Part shown: positions 24,005 through 32,508 of the stretch, piece after piece
How the letters are laid out: the number at the start of each line of letters is the position of its first letter
Position numbering within the stretch: position 1 is the stretch's first letter
NCBI RefSeq assembly: GCF_026342735.1
Contig: NZ_JAPEMM010000001.1
Location: 5,146,001 to 5,210,000 of the forward strand
Reading direction: 5' to 3'
DNA: 64,000 nt
Source: Streptomyces sp. NBC_00193
Lineage (GTDB): Bacteria; Actinomycetota; Actinomycetes; Streptomycetales; Streptomycetaceae
Notes under the pieces: generated by a model
The model's input: the letters and a program-made list of their open reading frames with translations, nothing else
Told to the model about the DNA's origin: nothing
Databases searched by the model: none
Program-made: the position numbers and the translations under genes

Positions 24005-24065
24005 CCCGGCCTCCTGCACAGCCTGCACCGCCCCCTTCCCGCCACACGCCCAAAGGTGATTCCGT

Positions 24066-25307
24066 ATGCAATCCCATGCCCAGACCGTCCCGACCGACAG
24101 CGACCAACTCGACGTCGCCGCAGGGCTGCTGGCCCTCCTGCGCGATACGACGACCGAACCGCGTCCCGACATCCAGCTGGAGGCCCTGACCCTGGCCGTC
24201 GCCGCCGACCTGCCCGTACTCCTGTGGGGCGAGCCCGGGATCGGCAAGACCGCGGCCCTGACCCAGCTCGCCGCATCCCTGGACCTGCCGCTGACCACCG
24301 TCATCGCCAGCGTGCACGAGCCGTCCGACTTCTCGGGCCTGCCCATCGTCGGGGACGACCCCGCGGAGCAGGGAGTGCCGATGGCGCCGCCGGACTGGGC
24401 GGTGCGCCTGGTGCGGGCCGGCCGGGGGCTGCTGTTCCTCGACGAGCTGTCCACCGCGCCGCCGGCCGTGCAGGCGGCCCTGCTCCGCCTCGTGCTGGAG
24501 CGGAGGATCGGCGCCCTGCGGCTGCCCCCCGAGGTGCGGATCGTGGCCGCCGCCAATCCCCGGTCCTCCGCGGCGGACGGCTGGGAGCTGAGCCCGCCGC
24601 TGGCCAACCGCTTCGTCCACCTCCAGTGGACGCACGACCAGGAGGTGGTGGTACGCGGCCTCGGCGGGACCTGGCCCCGCGCCACCCTGCCCCGGCTCGA
24701 CCCCGAACGGCTCCCGGAATCAGTGGACTTCGCCCGCCGCGCGGTGTGCGGGCTGCTCGCCGCCCGGCCCACGCTCGTCCACCGGCTTCCTTCGGGCGAA
24801 ACCCGCCGGGGCGGCCCCTGGCCCTCCCCCCGGAGCTGGGAGATGACGCTCTGTCTGCTCGCCTTCGCGACCGCGGCCAGCTCCTCCCGGGACGTGCTGT
24901 CCCTGCTGGTCAGGGGAACCGTGGGAGACGGTCCCGGCCTGGAACTGCTGGCGAGCCTGGACCGGATGGACCTCCCGGACCCGGAGTCGCTGCTCGCCGA
25001 CCCGGCGGGCGCCGTCCTGCCCGAGCGCGGGGACCTGCGCCAGGCCGTGCTCGACGGTGTGGTCGAGGCGGTGCGGGGGCGTCCGGAGAAATCCCGCTGG
25101 GACGCGGCGTGGGCGCTCCTGGTCCGGGCACTGGAAACCGGCGCACCGGACCTGGTGGTCGTCCCCGCGACGACGCTCGCCGCTCTGCGCCGCGCGGACT
25201 GGGAGGTTCCGGCCGCGATCGAACGGCTCGCCGGGGCCGTGGCCCTGTCCCGGCGTGCCGACCGGGCGGGCGCCCGGTCGGGCGTGCCCGTCACGGCAGG
25301 CCGATGA
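24066..25307 (+). CDS. MoxR-type AAA+ ATPase
   Basis: A 413-aa AAA+ protein with Walker A GEPGIGKT (about 56-63), Walker B LLFLDE (about 123-128), a sensor-1-like VAAANP block, and NRFVHLQW. These are the features of the MoxR/dynein-related group, which work with VWA-domain partners to remodel or insert metals into protein complexes. AAGGTGA 7 nt before the ATG sets the start. Its stop overlaps the ATG of the VWA gene (ATGA), showing tight coupling. The third gene, upstream, is an uncharacterised His-rich protein. The target of the system is not visible in the window. Confidence 0.9.
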   Translation: MQSHAQTVPTDSDQLDVAAGLLALLRDTTTEPRPDIQLEALTLAVAADLPVLLWGEPGIGKTAALTQLAASLDLPLTTVIASVHEPSDFSGLPIVGDDPAEQGVPMAPPDWAVRLVRAGRGLLFLDELSTAPPAVQAALLRLVLERRIGALRLPPEVRIVAAANPRSSAADGWELSPPLANRFVHLQWTHDQEVVVRGLGGTWPRATLPRLDPERLPESVDFARRAVCGLLAARPTLVHRLPSGETRRGGPWPSPRSWEMTLCLLAFATAASSSRDVLSLLVRGTVGDGPGLELLASLDRMDLPDPESLLADPAGAVLPERGDLRQAVLDGVVEAVRGRPEKSRWDAAWALLVRALETGAPDLVVVPATTLAALRRADWEVPAAIERLAGAVALSRRADRAGARSGVPVTAGR

Positions 25308-26629
25308 CGCCCGTGGCGCCCGCAGCGCGCGTTCCCGTAAAGCCCGTACCGCCTGCCGCGCCTGTCACGCCTGTGCCCGAGGGGCCCGCAGCGCCCGCAG
25401 CGCCCGCAGCGCTGGACCTGGACAAGCTCTACGCCGCCCGGCTGCACGCCGTGCGCGTGCGGCCGTACCTGGCCACGGCGCTGTTCGCCCTGCACGTCGT
25501 GGAATCGCGCCGGACGCCGACGATGGCCGTGGACCGGTACTGGCGGTGCTACGTCTCGCCGGGGTTCGTGGACCGCACGTCCGTGGAGGAACTCGCCGCG
25601 GTCTGGGTGCACGAGGTGTCCCACCTGCTGCGCGACCACCACGGGCGCGGGGACCGGATCGCCCGGGAACGCGGGCTGACCGGCCCGGGGGAGCGGTTGC
25701 GGATGAACATCGCGGCCGACTTCGAGATCAACGACGACGCGTACGGCGAGGGACTCGTGCGGCCCGAGGGCGCCGTCCAGCCGGCGGCCGTGGGACTGCG
25801 GGAGGGGGACCTCATGGAGGAGTACCTGCTGCAGTTCGGGCTCGGGCCGCACACGCAGCACATGGCCTGGCTGGACTGCGGGAGCGGCGCCGACGGGCTG
25901 GAACGGGAGTGGGACCTCGGCCCGGACGGCGCGCACGGCCTCAGCGAGCAGGAACGGGACGCGGTCCGGTTCCGGGTGGCGCAGGGCATCACCGGCCGGC
26001 CGGGATCCGCGCCGAAGGGCTGGAAGCGCTGGGCGGAGGAGGCGTTCCACCCGCCGCAGCCGTGGCGGGAGTTGCTGGGAGCGGCCGTCCGGTCGGCCAC
26101 CTCCGGATCCGGCGCGGGCGACGACTACACGTACAGCCGGCCCTCGCGGCGTTCGGCCGGGGTGCCGGGCGCGGTGCTGCCGAGCCTGCGGCGCAGGCCG
26201 CCCCGCGTCAGCGTGGTCATCGACACCTCCGGCTCCGTCAGCGATACCGAACTGGGCAGCGCGCTCCTGGAGGTCACCGCGATCTCCCGCGCGGTGGGCG
26301 GCCGCCGGGACCTGGTCACGGTGGTGCCGTGCGACGCGTCCGCCCGGATCGCCCATCCGCTGTGCCGCGCCGAGGGGATCCCCCTGCTGGGCGGCGGGGG
26401 TACGGATCTGCGGCAGGGCTTTGCCACCGCTCTGCGGTCCACGCCCCGGCCGGACGTGATCGTGGTCCTGACAGACGGACAGACCCCCTGGCCGGACACG
26501 CGGCCGCCGTGCCGGACGGTGGTGGGACTGTTCCCCCGGGAGAGGCGGAGGCGGTCGTGGGACGAGGACGACCCCGACTACGTCCCCGACGCACCCCCCG
26601 CCTGGGCGCGCGTGGTGGAGATCGGTTAG
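25304..26629 (+). CDS. VWA-like protein with N-terminal metallopeptidase-like domain (DUF2201)
   Basis: A 441-aa protein. After a Pro/Ala-rich linker (residues 5-37, repeated PAAP/PVTPV) comes a metallopeptidase-like domain with VWVHEVSHLLRDHH near 100-113, an HExxH zinc site, and ADFEINDDAY further on, which looks like the third-ligand region. The C-terminal 150 residues form a von Willebrand A-like domain with MIDAS parts DTSGSVSD, GGGGTDL and LTDGQTPWP. This order defines DUF2201-N/DUF2201. ATG 25304 overlaps the MoxR stop. The pair probably forms a chaperone-effector unit; whether the HExxH acts as a protease is unknown. It ends convergently with the next gene. Confidence 0.88.
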   Translation: MTPVAPAARVPVKPVPPAAPVTPVPEGPAAPAAPAALDLDKLYAARLHAVRVRPYLATALFALHVVESRRTPTMAVDRYWRCYVSPGFVDRTSVEELAAVWVHEVSHLLRDHHGRGDRIARERGLTGPGERLRMNIAADFEINDDAYGEGLVRPEGAVQPAAVGLREGDLMEEYLLQFGLGPHTQHMAWLDCGSGADGLEREWDLGPDGAHGLSEQERDAVRFRVAQGITGRPGSAPKGWKRWAEEAFHPPQPWRELLGAAVRSATSGSGAGDDYTYSRPSRRSAGVPGAVLPSLRRRPPRVSVVIDTSGSVSDTELGSALLEVTAISRAVGGRRDLVTVVPCDASARIAHPLCRAEGIPLLGGGGTDLRQGFATALRSTPRPDVIVVLTDGQTPWPDTRPPCRTVVGLFPRERRRRSWDEDDPDYVPDAPPAWARVVEIG

Positions 26630-26648
26630 CCGGGCGGCGGACCGGCGG

Positions 26649-27833
26649 CTACCGCTTCGGCCAGTACCAGAGGGGTTCGTCCAGGGGGCCCTCGCGGTCC
26701 GCGACCTCGGTCTGGCCGAAGTCCTTGAGCAGGGTGATGGTCCGCAGGTCCACGCGGTGGCGGTGGACGCCCGACGCCAGGGCCTCGGCCAGCGGGGCGG
26801 CGTGGGTGACCACCACCGTCTGGGTGTTCCGGGCCACCGTCAGGATCAGGTCCGCGAGAGGGCCCAGCAGGTCGGGGTGGAGGCTGGTCTCCGGCTCGTT
26901 GAGCACCATCAGGGCGGGCGGCCGCGGGGTCAGCAGGGCGGCCGTCCACAGCAGGTAGCGCAGCGTCCCGTCGGAGAGTTCCGCCGCGCCCAGCGGGCGC
27001 AGCAACCCGTGCTGGTGCAGCTCCAGTTCGAAGCGGCCGTCCCGTTCCGCGACCGCCACGCTGCTGCCCGGGAAGGCCGCCTCGACGGCCGCGTCCAGGG
27101 CCGCGTGGTCGCCGGTCTCCCGGATCGTCTGGAGGGCGGCCGGCAGGTCGGAGCCGTCCGCGGCGAGCACCGGCGTACGGGTTCCGACGCGCGGGGTGCG
27201 GGCCGGCGCGTCGGCGTCCGTGCGGACGTGGTCGTAGAACCGCCAGGAGCGGATCAGCTCGCGCAGGGCCAGCAGGTCGGGGGCCAGTTGCGGGTCCGCG
27301 AGTTCGCTGAGCATGGAGTCGTACGGGCGCAGGGCGCCCTGGGTGCGGTGCCAGCCGCCGTCCGCGGTCCGGGTGCGCACGGCGGGCCCGGCGCGGTCCG
27401 AGAGCAGGGCGGCGGGGCGCAGCACCGGCCCGGCCCAGGTGCACTCCCGTTTGATCTCGGGGTCCAGGCCGAAGAGCGAGCCCCGGACCGGTGCGGGATG
27501 GCCGAAGTCCACCGCGTAGCCGAACTCGTCCCCGGCGAAGCCGAGCCGCAGGCTCACCGGTTCGGAGCGCACGGTCGGCTCGACCGCGTACCTCCCCTCG
27601 CGCACCGCCCGGCCGATCTTCTCCGGGCCGGCCCACAGGGTGGAGGGCAGGCCGCCCTCCCGGGCCAGCGCCGCGATGGCGCCGCCCCGCGCGGAGTCCG
27701 CCAGCAGCCGCAGGGACCGGTACAGGCTGGACTTGCCCGTGCCGTTGGCGCCCGTCACCACGGTGAGCCGGCCGAGGGGGACGATGAGTTTGCGCAGGGA
27801 GCGGTAGTTCTCCACCGCGAGCGTTGTGATCAG
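26649..27833 (-). CDS. ABC-type AAA ATPase (AAA_21 / RecF-OLD-like), likely CTG start
   Basis: A predicted SMC/RecF-like ATPase of about 394 aa. Visible are Walker A TGANGTGKSS (about 23-32), the signature-like AELSDGTLRYL, Walker B LMVLNEPETSLHPDLL and the switch His TQTVVVTHAAP. The usual start GTG 27815 (VENYRSL) has no ribosome site. A CTG at 27833, in frame and giving LITTLAVENYRSL as in relatives, has GGAGG 6 nt upstream, inside the end of the preceding gene. I therefore place the start at CTG. It follows the acetate-transporter-like gene by 1 nt and probably is coupled to it. The function (DNA repair-like, defence or regulatory) is unclear. Confidence 0.78.
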   Translation of the reverse strand: MITTLAVENYRSLRKLIVPLGRLTVVTGANGTGKSSLYRSLRLLADSARGGAIAALAREGGLPSTLWAGPEKIGRAVREGRYAVEPTVRSEPVSLRLGFAGDEFGYAVDFGHPAPVRGSLFGLDPEIKRECTWAGPVLRPAALLSDRAGPAVRTRTADGGWHRTQGALRPYDSMLSELADPQLAPDLLALRELIRSWRFYDHVRTDADAPARTPRVGTRTPVLAADGSDLPAALQTIRETGDHAALDAAVEAAFPGSSVAVAERDGRFELELHQHGLLRPLGAAELSDGTLRYLLWTAALLTPRPPALMVLNEPETSLHPDLLGPLADLILTVARNTQTVVVTHAAPLAEALASGVHRHRVDLRTITLLKDFGQTEVADREGPLDEPLWYWPKR

Positions 27834-27834
27834 C

Positions 27835-28500
27835 TCACGCCTCCGGGTGCTCTTCCGGGGCCAGGAAGCGCCCCATCGGCAGCACCTGGCGGCCCCAGGT
27901 GCTCGCCATGATCTGCCCGGCGAGCAGGTACGTGGCTCCGAGCGCGGCCAGCAGTCCGCTCCAGCCGGTGATCCGGTTCCAGACCACCGAGCCGGTGAAC
28001 CCGCTGATCGTCATGGCCACGAAGACCACCAGCACGCACGTGAACGTGGACAGCAGCACCAGGTGGATCCGCCAGCTGCCGATCCACAGCACGAACACCA
28101 CGAACACCCACGGCAGCGTGAACAGCCCGCTCACGTCCCCGCGCAGCGCCGGATCGGTGGCCGGCAGCACCCACTGGAGCAGCAGGGCCTTGGACATCCA
28201 GAACAGCCCGAAGCCGCCGAAGACCGTGGCGTGCCAGGTGTCGCCGCGCTGCGCCTGGAAGAGCCCGGCCAGCAGCTGGGCGAGCCCGCCGATGAAGAAC
28301 CCGACCAGCGGCAGCACGGAGTGGCTGAGCTTCTCGGGGAAGATGCCCGCGTCGATGCCGGTCGCGATGGTGGTGACCACGATGAAGCCGGTGAGGCCCA
28401 GGGGGCCCAGCTGTGCCTGCGCACTGGGCTCCATCCGCTTGACGGAGACGGCCTGTTCGGCCGGGCCCATCCGGTTGCGGACGTGGATCGGGTTGTTCAT
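27835..28500 (-). CDS. GPR1/FUN34/YaaH-family (AceTr) membrane protein
   Basis: A 221-aa protein with six predicted membrane helices, matching the SatP/YaaH acetate uptake family in size and in the LGPLGLTGFIVVTTIA opening that stands in for the usual NPxPLGL. Later helices include FFIGGLAQLLAGLF and IHLVLLSTFTCVLVVFVAMT. Family members move acetate or succinate with protons, or ammonium in some fungi. The ATG overlaps the upstream gene stop (ATGA), so it is in an operon with the ABC-2-like gene and the ATPase. Substrate here is inferred only from family. Confidence 0.8.
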   Translation of the reverse strand: MNNPIHVRNRMGPAEQAVSVKRMEPSAQAQLGPLGLTGFIVVTTIATGIDAGIFPEKLSHSVLPLVGFFIGGLAQLLAGLFQAQRGDTWHATVFGGFGLFWMSKALLLQWVLPATDPALRGDVSGLFTLPWVFVVFVLWIGSWRIHLVLLSTFTCVLVVFVAMTISGFTGSVVWNRITGWSGLLAALGATYLLAGQIMASTWGRQVLPMGRFLAPEEHPEA

Positions 28501-29600
28501 CGCACGGCTTCCCGCTCCGGCAGGGCGTCCGGTCCTTCGGGGAGCCCGCTGCCCACCGCGGCTCCCGCCTTGCCCCTGCGGCCCGCCGCGCAGGCCAGCG
28601 TGATCGCGGAGCCGAGCACCGCCCAGCCGCTCAGGACCAGCAGCGGCCCGGTGATGTCATTGCCCTTGAAGTACGCGATCGAGCGCGCGGCGTACGTGCC
28701 CGCGCCCGGCGGCAGCCACGGGCCGATGGCCTTCCAGAACGGCGGCAGCAGCGGGTACGGGTAGGCGCCGCCGGCGCTCGGGTTGCCGAGCACCACCACC
28801 AGCAGGATCGCCAGGCCGATGCCGACCACGCCCGCGAGGCCCTGGAAGGCCAGGGTGATCGCGCCGACGGCGAAGACGACGAGGGTGCCGAGCCCCCACA
28901 GGGCCCAGATGCTGCCGGGCAGGGCGCCCAGGACCGGGTCGGCGATCACCGCGCCGAGCAGCCCGGCCGCGATCGAGTACACCAGCAGGGCGCCGAGCCG
29001 GATGACGGCACGGTGGACGTTCGCGGGCCGGGCGCCCGCGCTGATCGCGAGGATCGCGGCGCACAGGTAGCCGCCCACGCACCAACCCACGACCAGGTAG
29101 AACGAGCTCAGGCCGCGCGCGTCGCCGGCGGCCGTGGGGGCCACGTCCACGACGCGGACGGTGCGCCCCTGGGTCTTCTCGACGACGCCGACGATCTGCT
29201 CGACGGCCTGGGACAGGGAGGCCCCGGCGCCGCTCGCGACCAGCAGTTTGTCGGTCGTGCCGGCCGGGTCGATGATCAGCGCGCCGTCCACGTCCCGGTT
29301 CTGGATCTGCCGCAGCGCCGTCGCCTCGTCCTGTACGGCACGGGGGTCGAGCGGCTTGCCGGGCAGCGCGGAGAGCTGTTTCGCCGTCTGCTCGGCGATC
29401 GGTGCGGCGGGCGCGGCCACGGCGATCGGGATCTCGCTGGGCTTGGGGTGATGGAAGGCCCCGACGTACGAGGTGATGAAGGCGAGCTGGAGCGCCAGTA
29501 CGCCCAGGACCAGGAGAGCGGCCCGGGTGGTGACGGCGTCCTTGATCTCGGCGAGGAAGCCGCCGGACGGCTCTGGGTCTGCGTGGGGGGACTGGGTCAT
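28497..29600 (-). CDS. YhgE/Pip-like (DUF3533) membrane protein
   Basis: A 367-aa protein: one N-terminal membrane helix (LLVLGVLALQLAFITSYVGAF), an extracellular domain of about 130 residues with IPIAVAAPAAPIAEQTAK and VDGALIIDP, then about five C-terminal helices, including a long Gly/Leu-rich block. This is the ABC-2/YhgE-Pip arrangement seen in proteins linked to phage infection or cell-envelope export. It is the first gene of the three-gene minus-strand operon and overlaps the next by 4 nt. No ATP-binding component of an exporter is adjacent; the RecF-like ATPase is not of that type. Function unknown. Confidence 0.8.
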   Translation of the reverse strand: MTQSPHADPEPSGGFLAEIKDAVTTRAALLVLGVLALQLAFITSYVGAFHHPKPSEIPIAVAAPAAPIAEQTAKQLSALPGKPLDPRAVQDEATALRQIQNRDVDGALIIDPAGTTDKLLVASGAGASLSQAVEQIVGVVEKTQGRTVRVVDVAPTAAGDARGLSSFYLVVGWCVGGYLCAAILAISAGARPANVHRAVIRLGALLVYSIAAGLLGAVIADPVLGALPGSIWALWGLGTLVVFAVGAITLAFQGLAGVVGIGLAILLVVVLGNPSAGGAYPYPLLPPFWKAIGPWLPPGAGTYAARSIAYFKGNDITGPLLVLSGWAVLGSAITLACAAGRRGKAGAAVGSGLPEGPDALPEREAVR

Positions 29601-29762
29601 GTCTCACACGCTCGGCGTACCGGGCGCCCGGCGCAGCAGGGGAGGGCCGAATGGATGACGGCCGTCGGGGCGGGCCGCCAAGCGCACCGCGGATTTTTTA
29701 CCGCCGCGTAACTTCCCAGTTTTGCTACTCGCCCGTAATTTAGCGGCTGCAGCACCCCCCTT

Positions 29763-29776
29763 GTGATCCGGATCAC
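29763..29776 (+). promoter_or_regulatory. CRP-like binding site upstream of the lipase gene
   Basis: GTGATCCGGATCAC is a perfect 14-bp palindrome and with flanks (TGTGATCCGGATCACG) fits TGTGANNNNNNTCAC, the Crp-type consensus used in Streptomyces. It lies 70 nt before the lipase ATG. Binding is predicted only. Confidence 0.6.
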
Positions 29777-29845
29777 GGGATGCACCCCCACGTACTTCCC
29801 GCGCCATCCCTCGTTACTCCCCTTGAACCGCGAGGAGATCACACG

Positions 29846-30706
29846 ATGCTGCCCTGGAGACGCCTGCTCCGCCCGCTGGCCGTCCTCACCCTGACCGCCG
29901 CCGCGCTCGTCGCCCCCACCGGAGCGGCCCAGGCCGCCTCGGCGCCGAGCAGCGGCTGGAACAACTGGTCCTGCAAACCGTCCGCCGCCCATCCCCGGCC
30001 CGTCGTCCTGGTCCACGGAACCTTCGGGAATTCCGTCGACAACTGGCTCGGCTTCGCCCCGTACCTCGTCCACCGGGGCTACTGCGTCTACTCCCTCGAC
30101 TACGGGCAACTGCCCGGCGTCCCCTTCTTCAACGGCCTCGGCCCCATCGAGCAGTCCGCCGGACAGCTCGACGTCTTCGTGAACAAGGTCCTCGCCTCCA
30201 CGGGGGCTGCCGAGACCGACATCGTCGGCCACTCCCAGGGCGGCATGATGCCGCGCTACTACCTGAAGTTCCTCGGCGGCGCCGCCAAGGTCAACGCCCT
30301 GGTCGGGCTCGCCCCCGACAACCACGGGACGACCCTGCTCGGCCTCACCAAGCTCCTCCCGTACTTCCCCGGGGCCGGGGACCTGATCAGCGAGGCCACC
30401 CCGGGCCTCGCCGACCAGATCGCCGGATCGCCCTTCCAGACCAAGCTCAACGAGGGCGGGGACACCGTCCCCGGAGTCGCGTACACGGTGATCGCCACCC
30501 GGTACGACGAGGTGGTCACCCCGTACCGGAGCCAGTTCCTGAGCGGGCCGAACGTCCGCAACGTGCTGCTCCAGGACCTGTGCGCGGTGGACCTCTCGGA
30601 GCACGTGGCCATCGGGCTCACCGACCGGATCGCCTGGCACGAGGCCGTCAACGCCCTCGACCCGGCGCACGCCGAACGAACCACCTGCGCGTCCGTCTTC
30701 TCCTGA
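29846..30706 (+). CDS. Secreted triacylglycerol lipase (alpha/beta-hydrolase)
   Basis: A 286-aa exported enzyme. Signal peptide: basic RRLLR, hydrophobic LAVLTLTAAALVA, and an AQA-A cleavage site near residue 30. The mature enzyme has VVLVHGTFGNSVDNW (oxyanion block, about 52-66), the nucleophile elbow GHSQGGMMPRYYL with Ser near 133, and YDEVVTPY as the likely acid-loop region, with the catalytic His near the C-terminus (LSEHVAIGL). This matches extracellular lipases of Streptomyces. AGGAGATCACACG before ATG 29846 sets the start. It has its own 245-nt upstream region with a CRP-like palindrome, and is followed by a bidirectional terminator. Confidence 0.9.
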   Translation: MLPWRRLLRPLAVLTLTAAALVAPTGAAQAASAPSSGWNNWSCKPSAAHPRPVVLVHGTFGNSVDNWLGFAPYLVHRGYCVYSLDYGQLPGVPFFNGLGPIEQSAGQLDVFVNKVLASTGAAETDIVGHSQGGMMPRYYLKFLGGAAKVNALVGLAPDNHGTTLLGLTKLLPYFPGAGDLISEATPGLADQIAGSPFQTKLNEGGDTVPGVAYTVIATRYDEVVTPYRSQFLSGPNVRNVLLQDLCAVDLSEHVAIGLTDRIAWHEAVNALDPAHAERTTCASVFS

Positions 30707-30725
30707 CGGCGACGGCGACTACGAC

Positions 30726-30753
30726 GGCGGGCGGCCCCGAGGGGCCGCCCGCC
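30726..30753. terminator. Bidirectional terminator between lipase and LPMO genes
   Basis: GGCGGGCGGCCCC and GGGGCCGCCCGCC form a perfect 13-bp stem with a 2-nt loop between convergent genes. Confidence 0.8.
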
Positions 30754-30760
30754 CCGGTCG

Positions 30761-31768
30761 TCAGCGGCCGTGGCGGCCCGGGGTCGCACGGCGGCGGGCC
30801 AGCCCGAACAGCACGGCCGCGCCGACGGCCAGGATGCCGGCCCCGCCGATCGCGATCAGCGGGGTGGTGCTGCTGCCGCCCGTCTCCGCGAGGCCGGTCC
30901 CGCTGGTCGAGGGGATCGGGGACGGGGCTCCGCCGTTGGTCTTCGGGTCGTTGTCCCCGTGCCCGTGGTGCTCCACCGTGGACTTGTCGGCGCCTTCGGA
31001 GATCTGCGCGTCGGTGGGGGCCGACGGGACCTCCGAGGGGAGCGTGGACGGCTGCTGCGAGGGCACGGAACTCGGCTTGGCACTCGGCTTCGAGCTGGGC
31101 TTCGAGCTCGGCTCGGCACTGGGCCTGCCGCCGTTGTCCTTCCCGAAGACCACGTCCGAGCAGGTGTAGAAGGCCTCCGGGCTGTCCGAGCGCTGCCAGA
31201 CGCTGTAGATCAGGTGCCGGCCGGTCTTGTTCGGGACGGTGCCGGAGAAGACGTAGTCGCCGCTCTGCATCCCCGGGTCGGTGACCTTCGCGAAGGGCGC
31301 CGGCTCCAGGTCGGACCACTTCAGCGGCTTCGACGGGTCGTAGCCGTCCTTCGTCACGTACAGCTCGAAGGAGCCCTTGTGCGGGGCGGTCCCCTTGTAG
31401 CGGAAGGTGTGCGCGCCCGCCGCCATCGGGCTCGCCGGCCAGTCGGCGCGCGCTAGGTCCAGCCCCCGGTACTTCTCGTTGCCCGCCGAGCACAGCTGTC
31501 CGTCCGGGATCAGCGCCTTGCTCTTACCGGCCGCGTTGGCGATGTTCACCGCGTTCCAGTCGTAGAACGCCTGCGCCCCGCTCGCCGCGACCGCCGCCTT
31601 GCAGGCCGCCGACTTCGGGGACTCCGGGCCCTCCGCGTAGCACGCCGCCACCCGGCTGACCGGGTCCGTCATCGAACCGTGGGCGGCCGCCGGGGCGACG
31701 GCGTACGCGGCCACCGCGAGCGGGGCGAGACCGGCTGCGATGCGGGCGGCGGTACGGCGTGCGGGCAT
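30761..31768 (-). CDS. Wall-anchored AA10 lytic polysaccharide monooxygenase (LAETG)
   Basis: A 335-aa precursor. The signal peptide ends AAA just before H30, which becomes the N-terminal copper ligand; the second ligand is H120 in GAHTFRYK, together giving the histidine brace. The AA10 domain spans about 30-215 (HGSMTDPVSR opening, TGRHLIYSVWQRSDSPEAFYTCSDVVF). A linker of repeated SSKPSSKPS leads to LAETG near 292, a hydrophobic helix and an RRRATPGRHGR tail, the class E sortase signal. The enzyme oxidatively cleaves chitin or cellulose chains at the cell surface. AGAGGAG before ATG 31768 sets the start. Its substrate and role, for example in tip growth, are not determinable from the sequence. 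Confidence 0.92.
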   Translation of the reverse strand: MPARRTAARIAAGLAPLAVAAYAVAPAAAHGSMTDPVSRVAACYAEGPESPKSAACKAAVAASGAQAFYDWNAVNIANAAGKSKALIPDGQLCSAGNEKYRGLDLARADWPASPMAAGAHTFRYKGTAPHKGSFELYVTKDGYDPSKPLKWSDLEPAPFAKVTDPGMQSGDYVFSGTVPNKTGRHLIYSVWQRSDSPEAFYTCSDVVFGKDNGGRPSAEPSSKPSSKPSAKPSSVPSQQPSTLPSEVPSAPTDAQISEGADKSTVEHHGHGDNDPKTNGGAPSPIPSTSGTGLAETGGSSTTPLIAIGGAGILAVGAAVLFGLARRRATPGRHGR

Positions 31769-32008
31769 GGTGGATCTCCTCTGGGCACGGCACAGGGCTG
31801 CGCGAGTCGTGGGTGCGCCGGAAGACCGGGGCTGTGCGGCGCCGCCCCTCACGGGTACGCGGCGCCGCCTCCGGCCCTCCCTGGCCCAGCCAAACTAACC
31901 GCCCGGAACCCGAGTTCCCCCGGGTTCGGGCCCCCGGAGCCGATCCTTAGGGCGCAGTTAAGGAGCCACTAAGCGGGCCCTACAGAAAGCGCCCGGCGGG
32001 GCCCGGGG

Positions 32009-32491
32009 TCAGGACAGCAGGGCGGACAGGCCGGCCGTCGAGCGGGCCTGGGCGTCCAGGGTGTCCAGGGCCCGTACCGCCTGGGCGGCCGCCTCCGGGT
32101 CGGTGCCGGCGAGCCCGCTCTCGGCGAACTCGTCCTCGTCGAGCCGCAGCACCGTGCTCCCGTCGGCCGATACCCACAGGTCGAGGTCCAGGTCCTCGAT
32201 CAGGATCACCCCGTCCTGCACCGACGCCGGGCGGGTGATGTCGCAGTACCAGCCCTTGAGGACGCCCTCGCCCGTCCGCACCTCCTTGACCGCGTACCAG
32301 CGGTCGCGCCAGAAGTGCTCGGTGAACACATCGCCCGGCTCGAAGCGGACGAAGCCGAAGTCGCGTACCCCGGGGGCCGCCCAGGGGGCCCGTACGGTGA
32401 TCCGGGTGCCCGTGTCGGCCACCAGCTCGGCCGGGTAACTGATCTTCGTACGGCCCGCCTTGGTGAGAGTGACGGTCAATCGGTCGGTCAT
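32009..32491 (-). CDS. DUF402 family protein
   Basis: A 160-aa protein with the DUF402 beta-barrel core: a WYAVKEVRTGEGVLKGWYCDITRP stretch (region about 73-97) with the Tyr-Cys-Asp-Ile-x-Arg-Pro signature and the acidic VILIEDLDLDLWV block after it. DUF402 proteins include nucleoside diphosphate/triphosphate phosphatases; the metal-binding acidic residues are present here. AGGAGAG 7 nt before ATG 32491 sets the start. It lies 17 nt after the GNAT gene on the same strand and probably shares its transcript. The substrate is unknown. Confidence 0.82.
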   Translation of the reverse strand: MTDRLTVTLTKAGRTKISYPAELVADTGTRITVRAPWAAPGVRDFGFVRFEPGDVFTEHFWRDRWYAVKEVRTGEGVLKGWYCDITRPASVQDGVILIEDLDLDLWVSADGSTVLRLDEDEFAESGLAGTDPEAAAQAVRALDTLDAQARSTAGLSALLS

Positions 32492-32508
32492 CGTGCTCTC
32501 TCCTGTTC

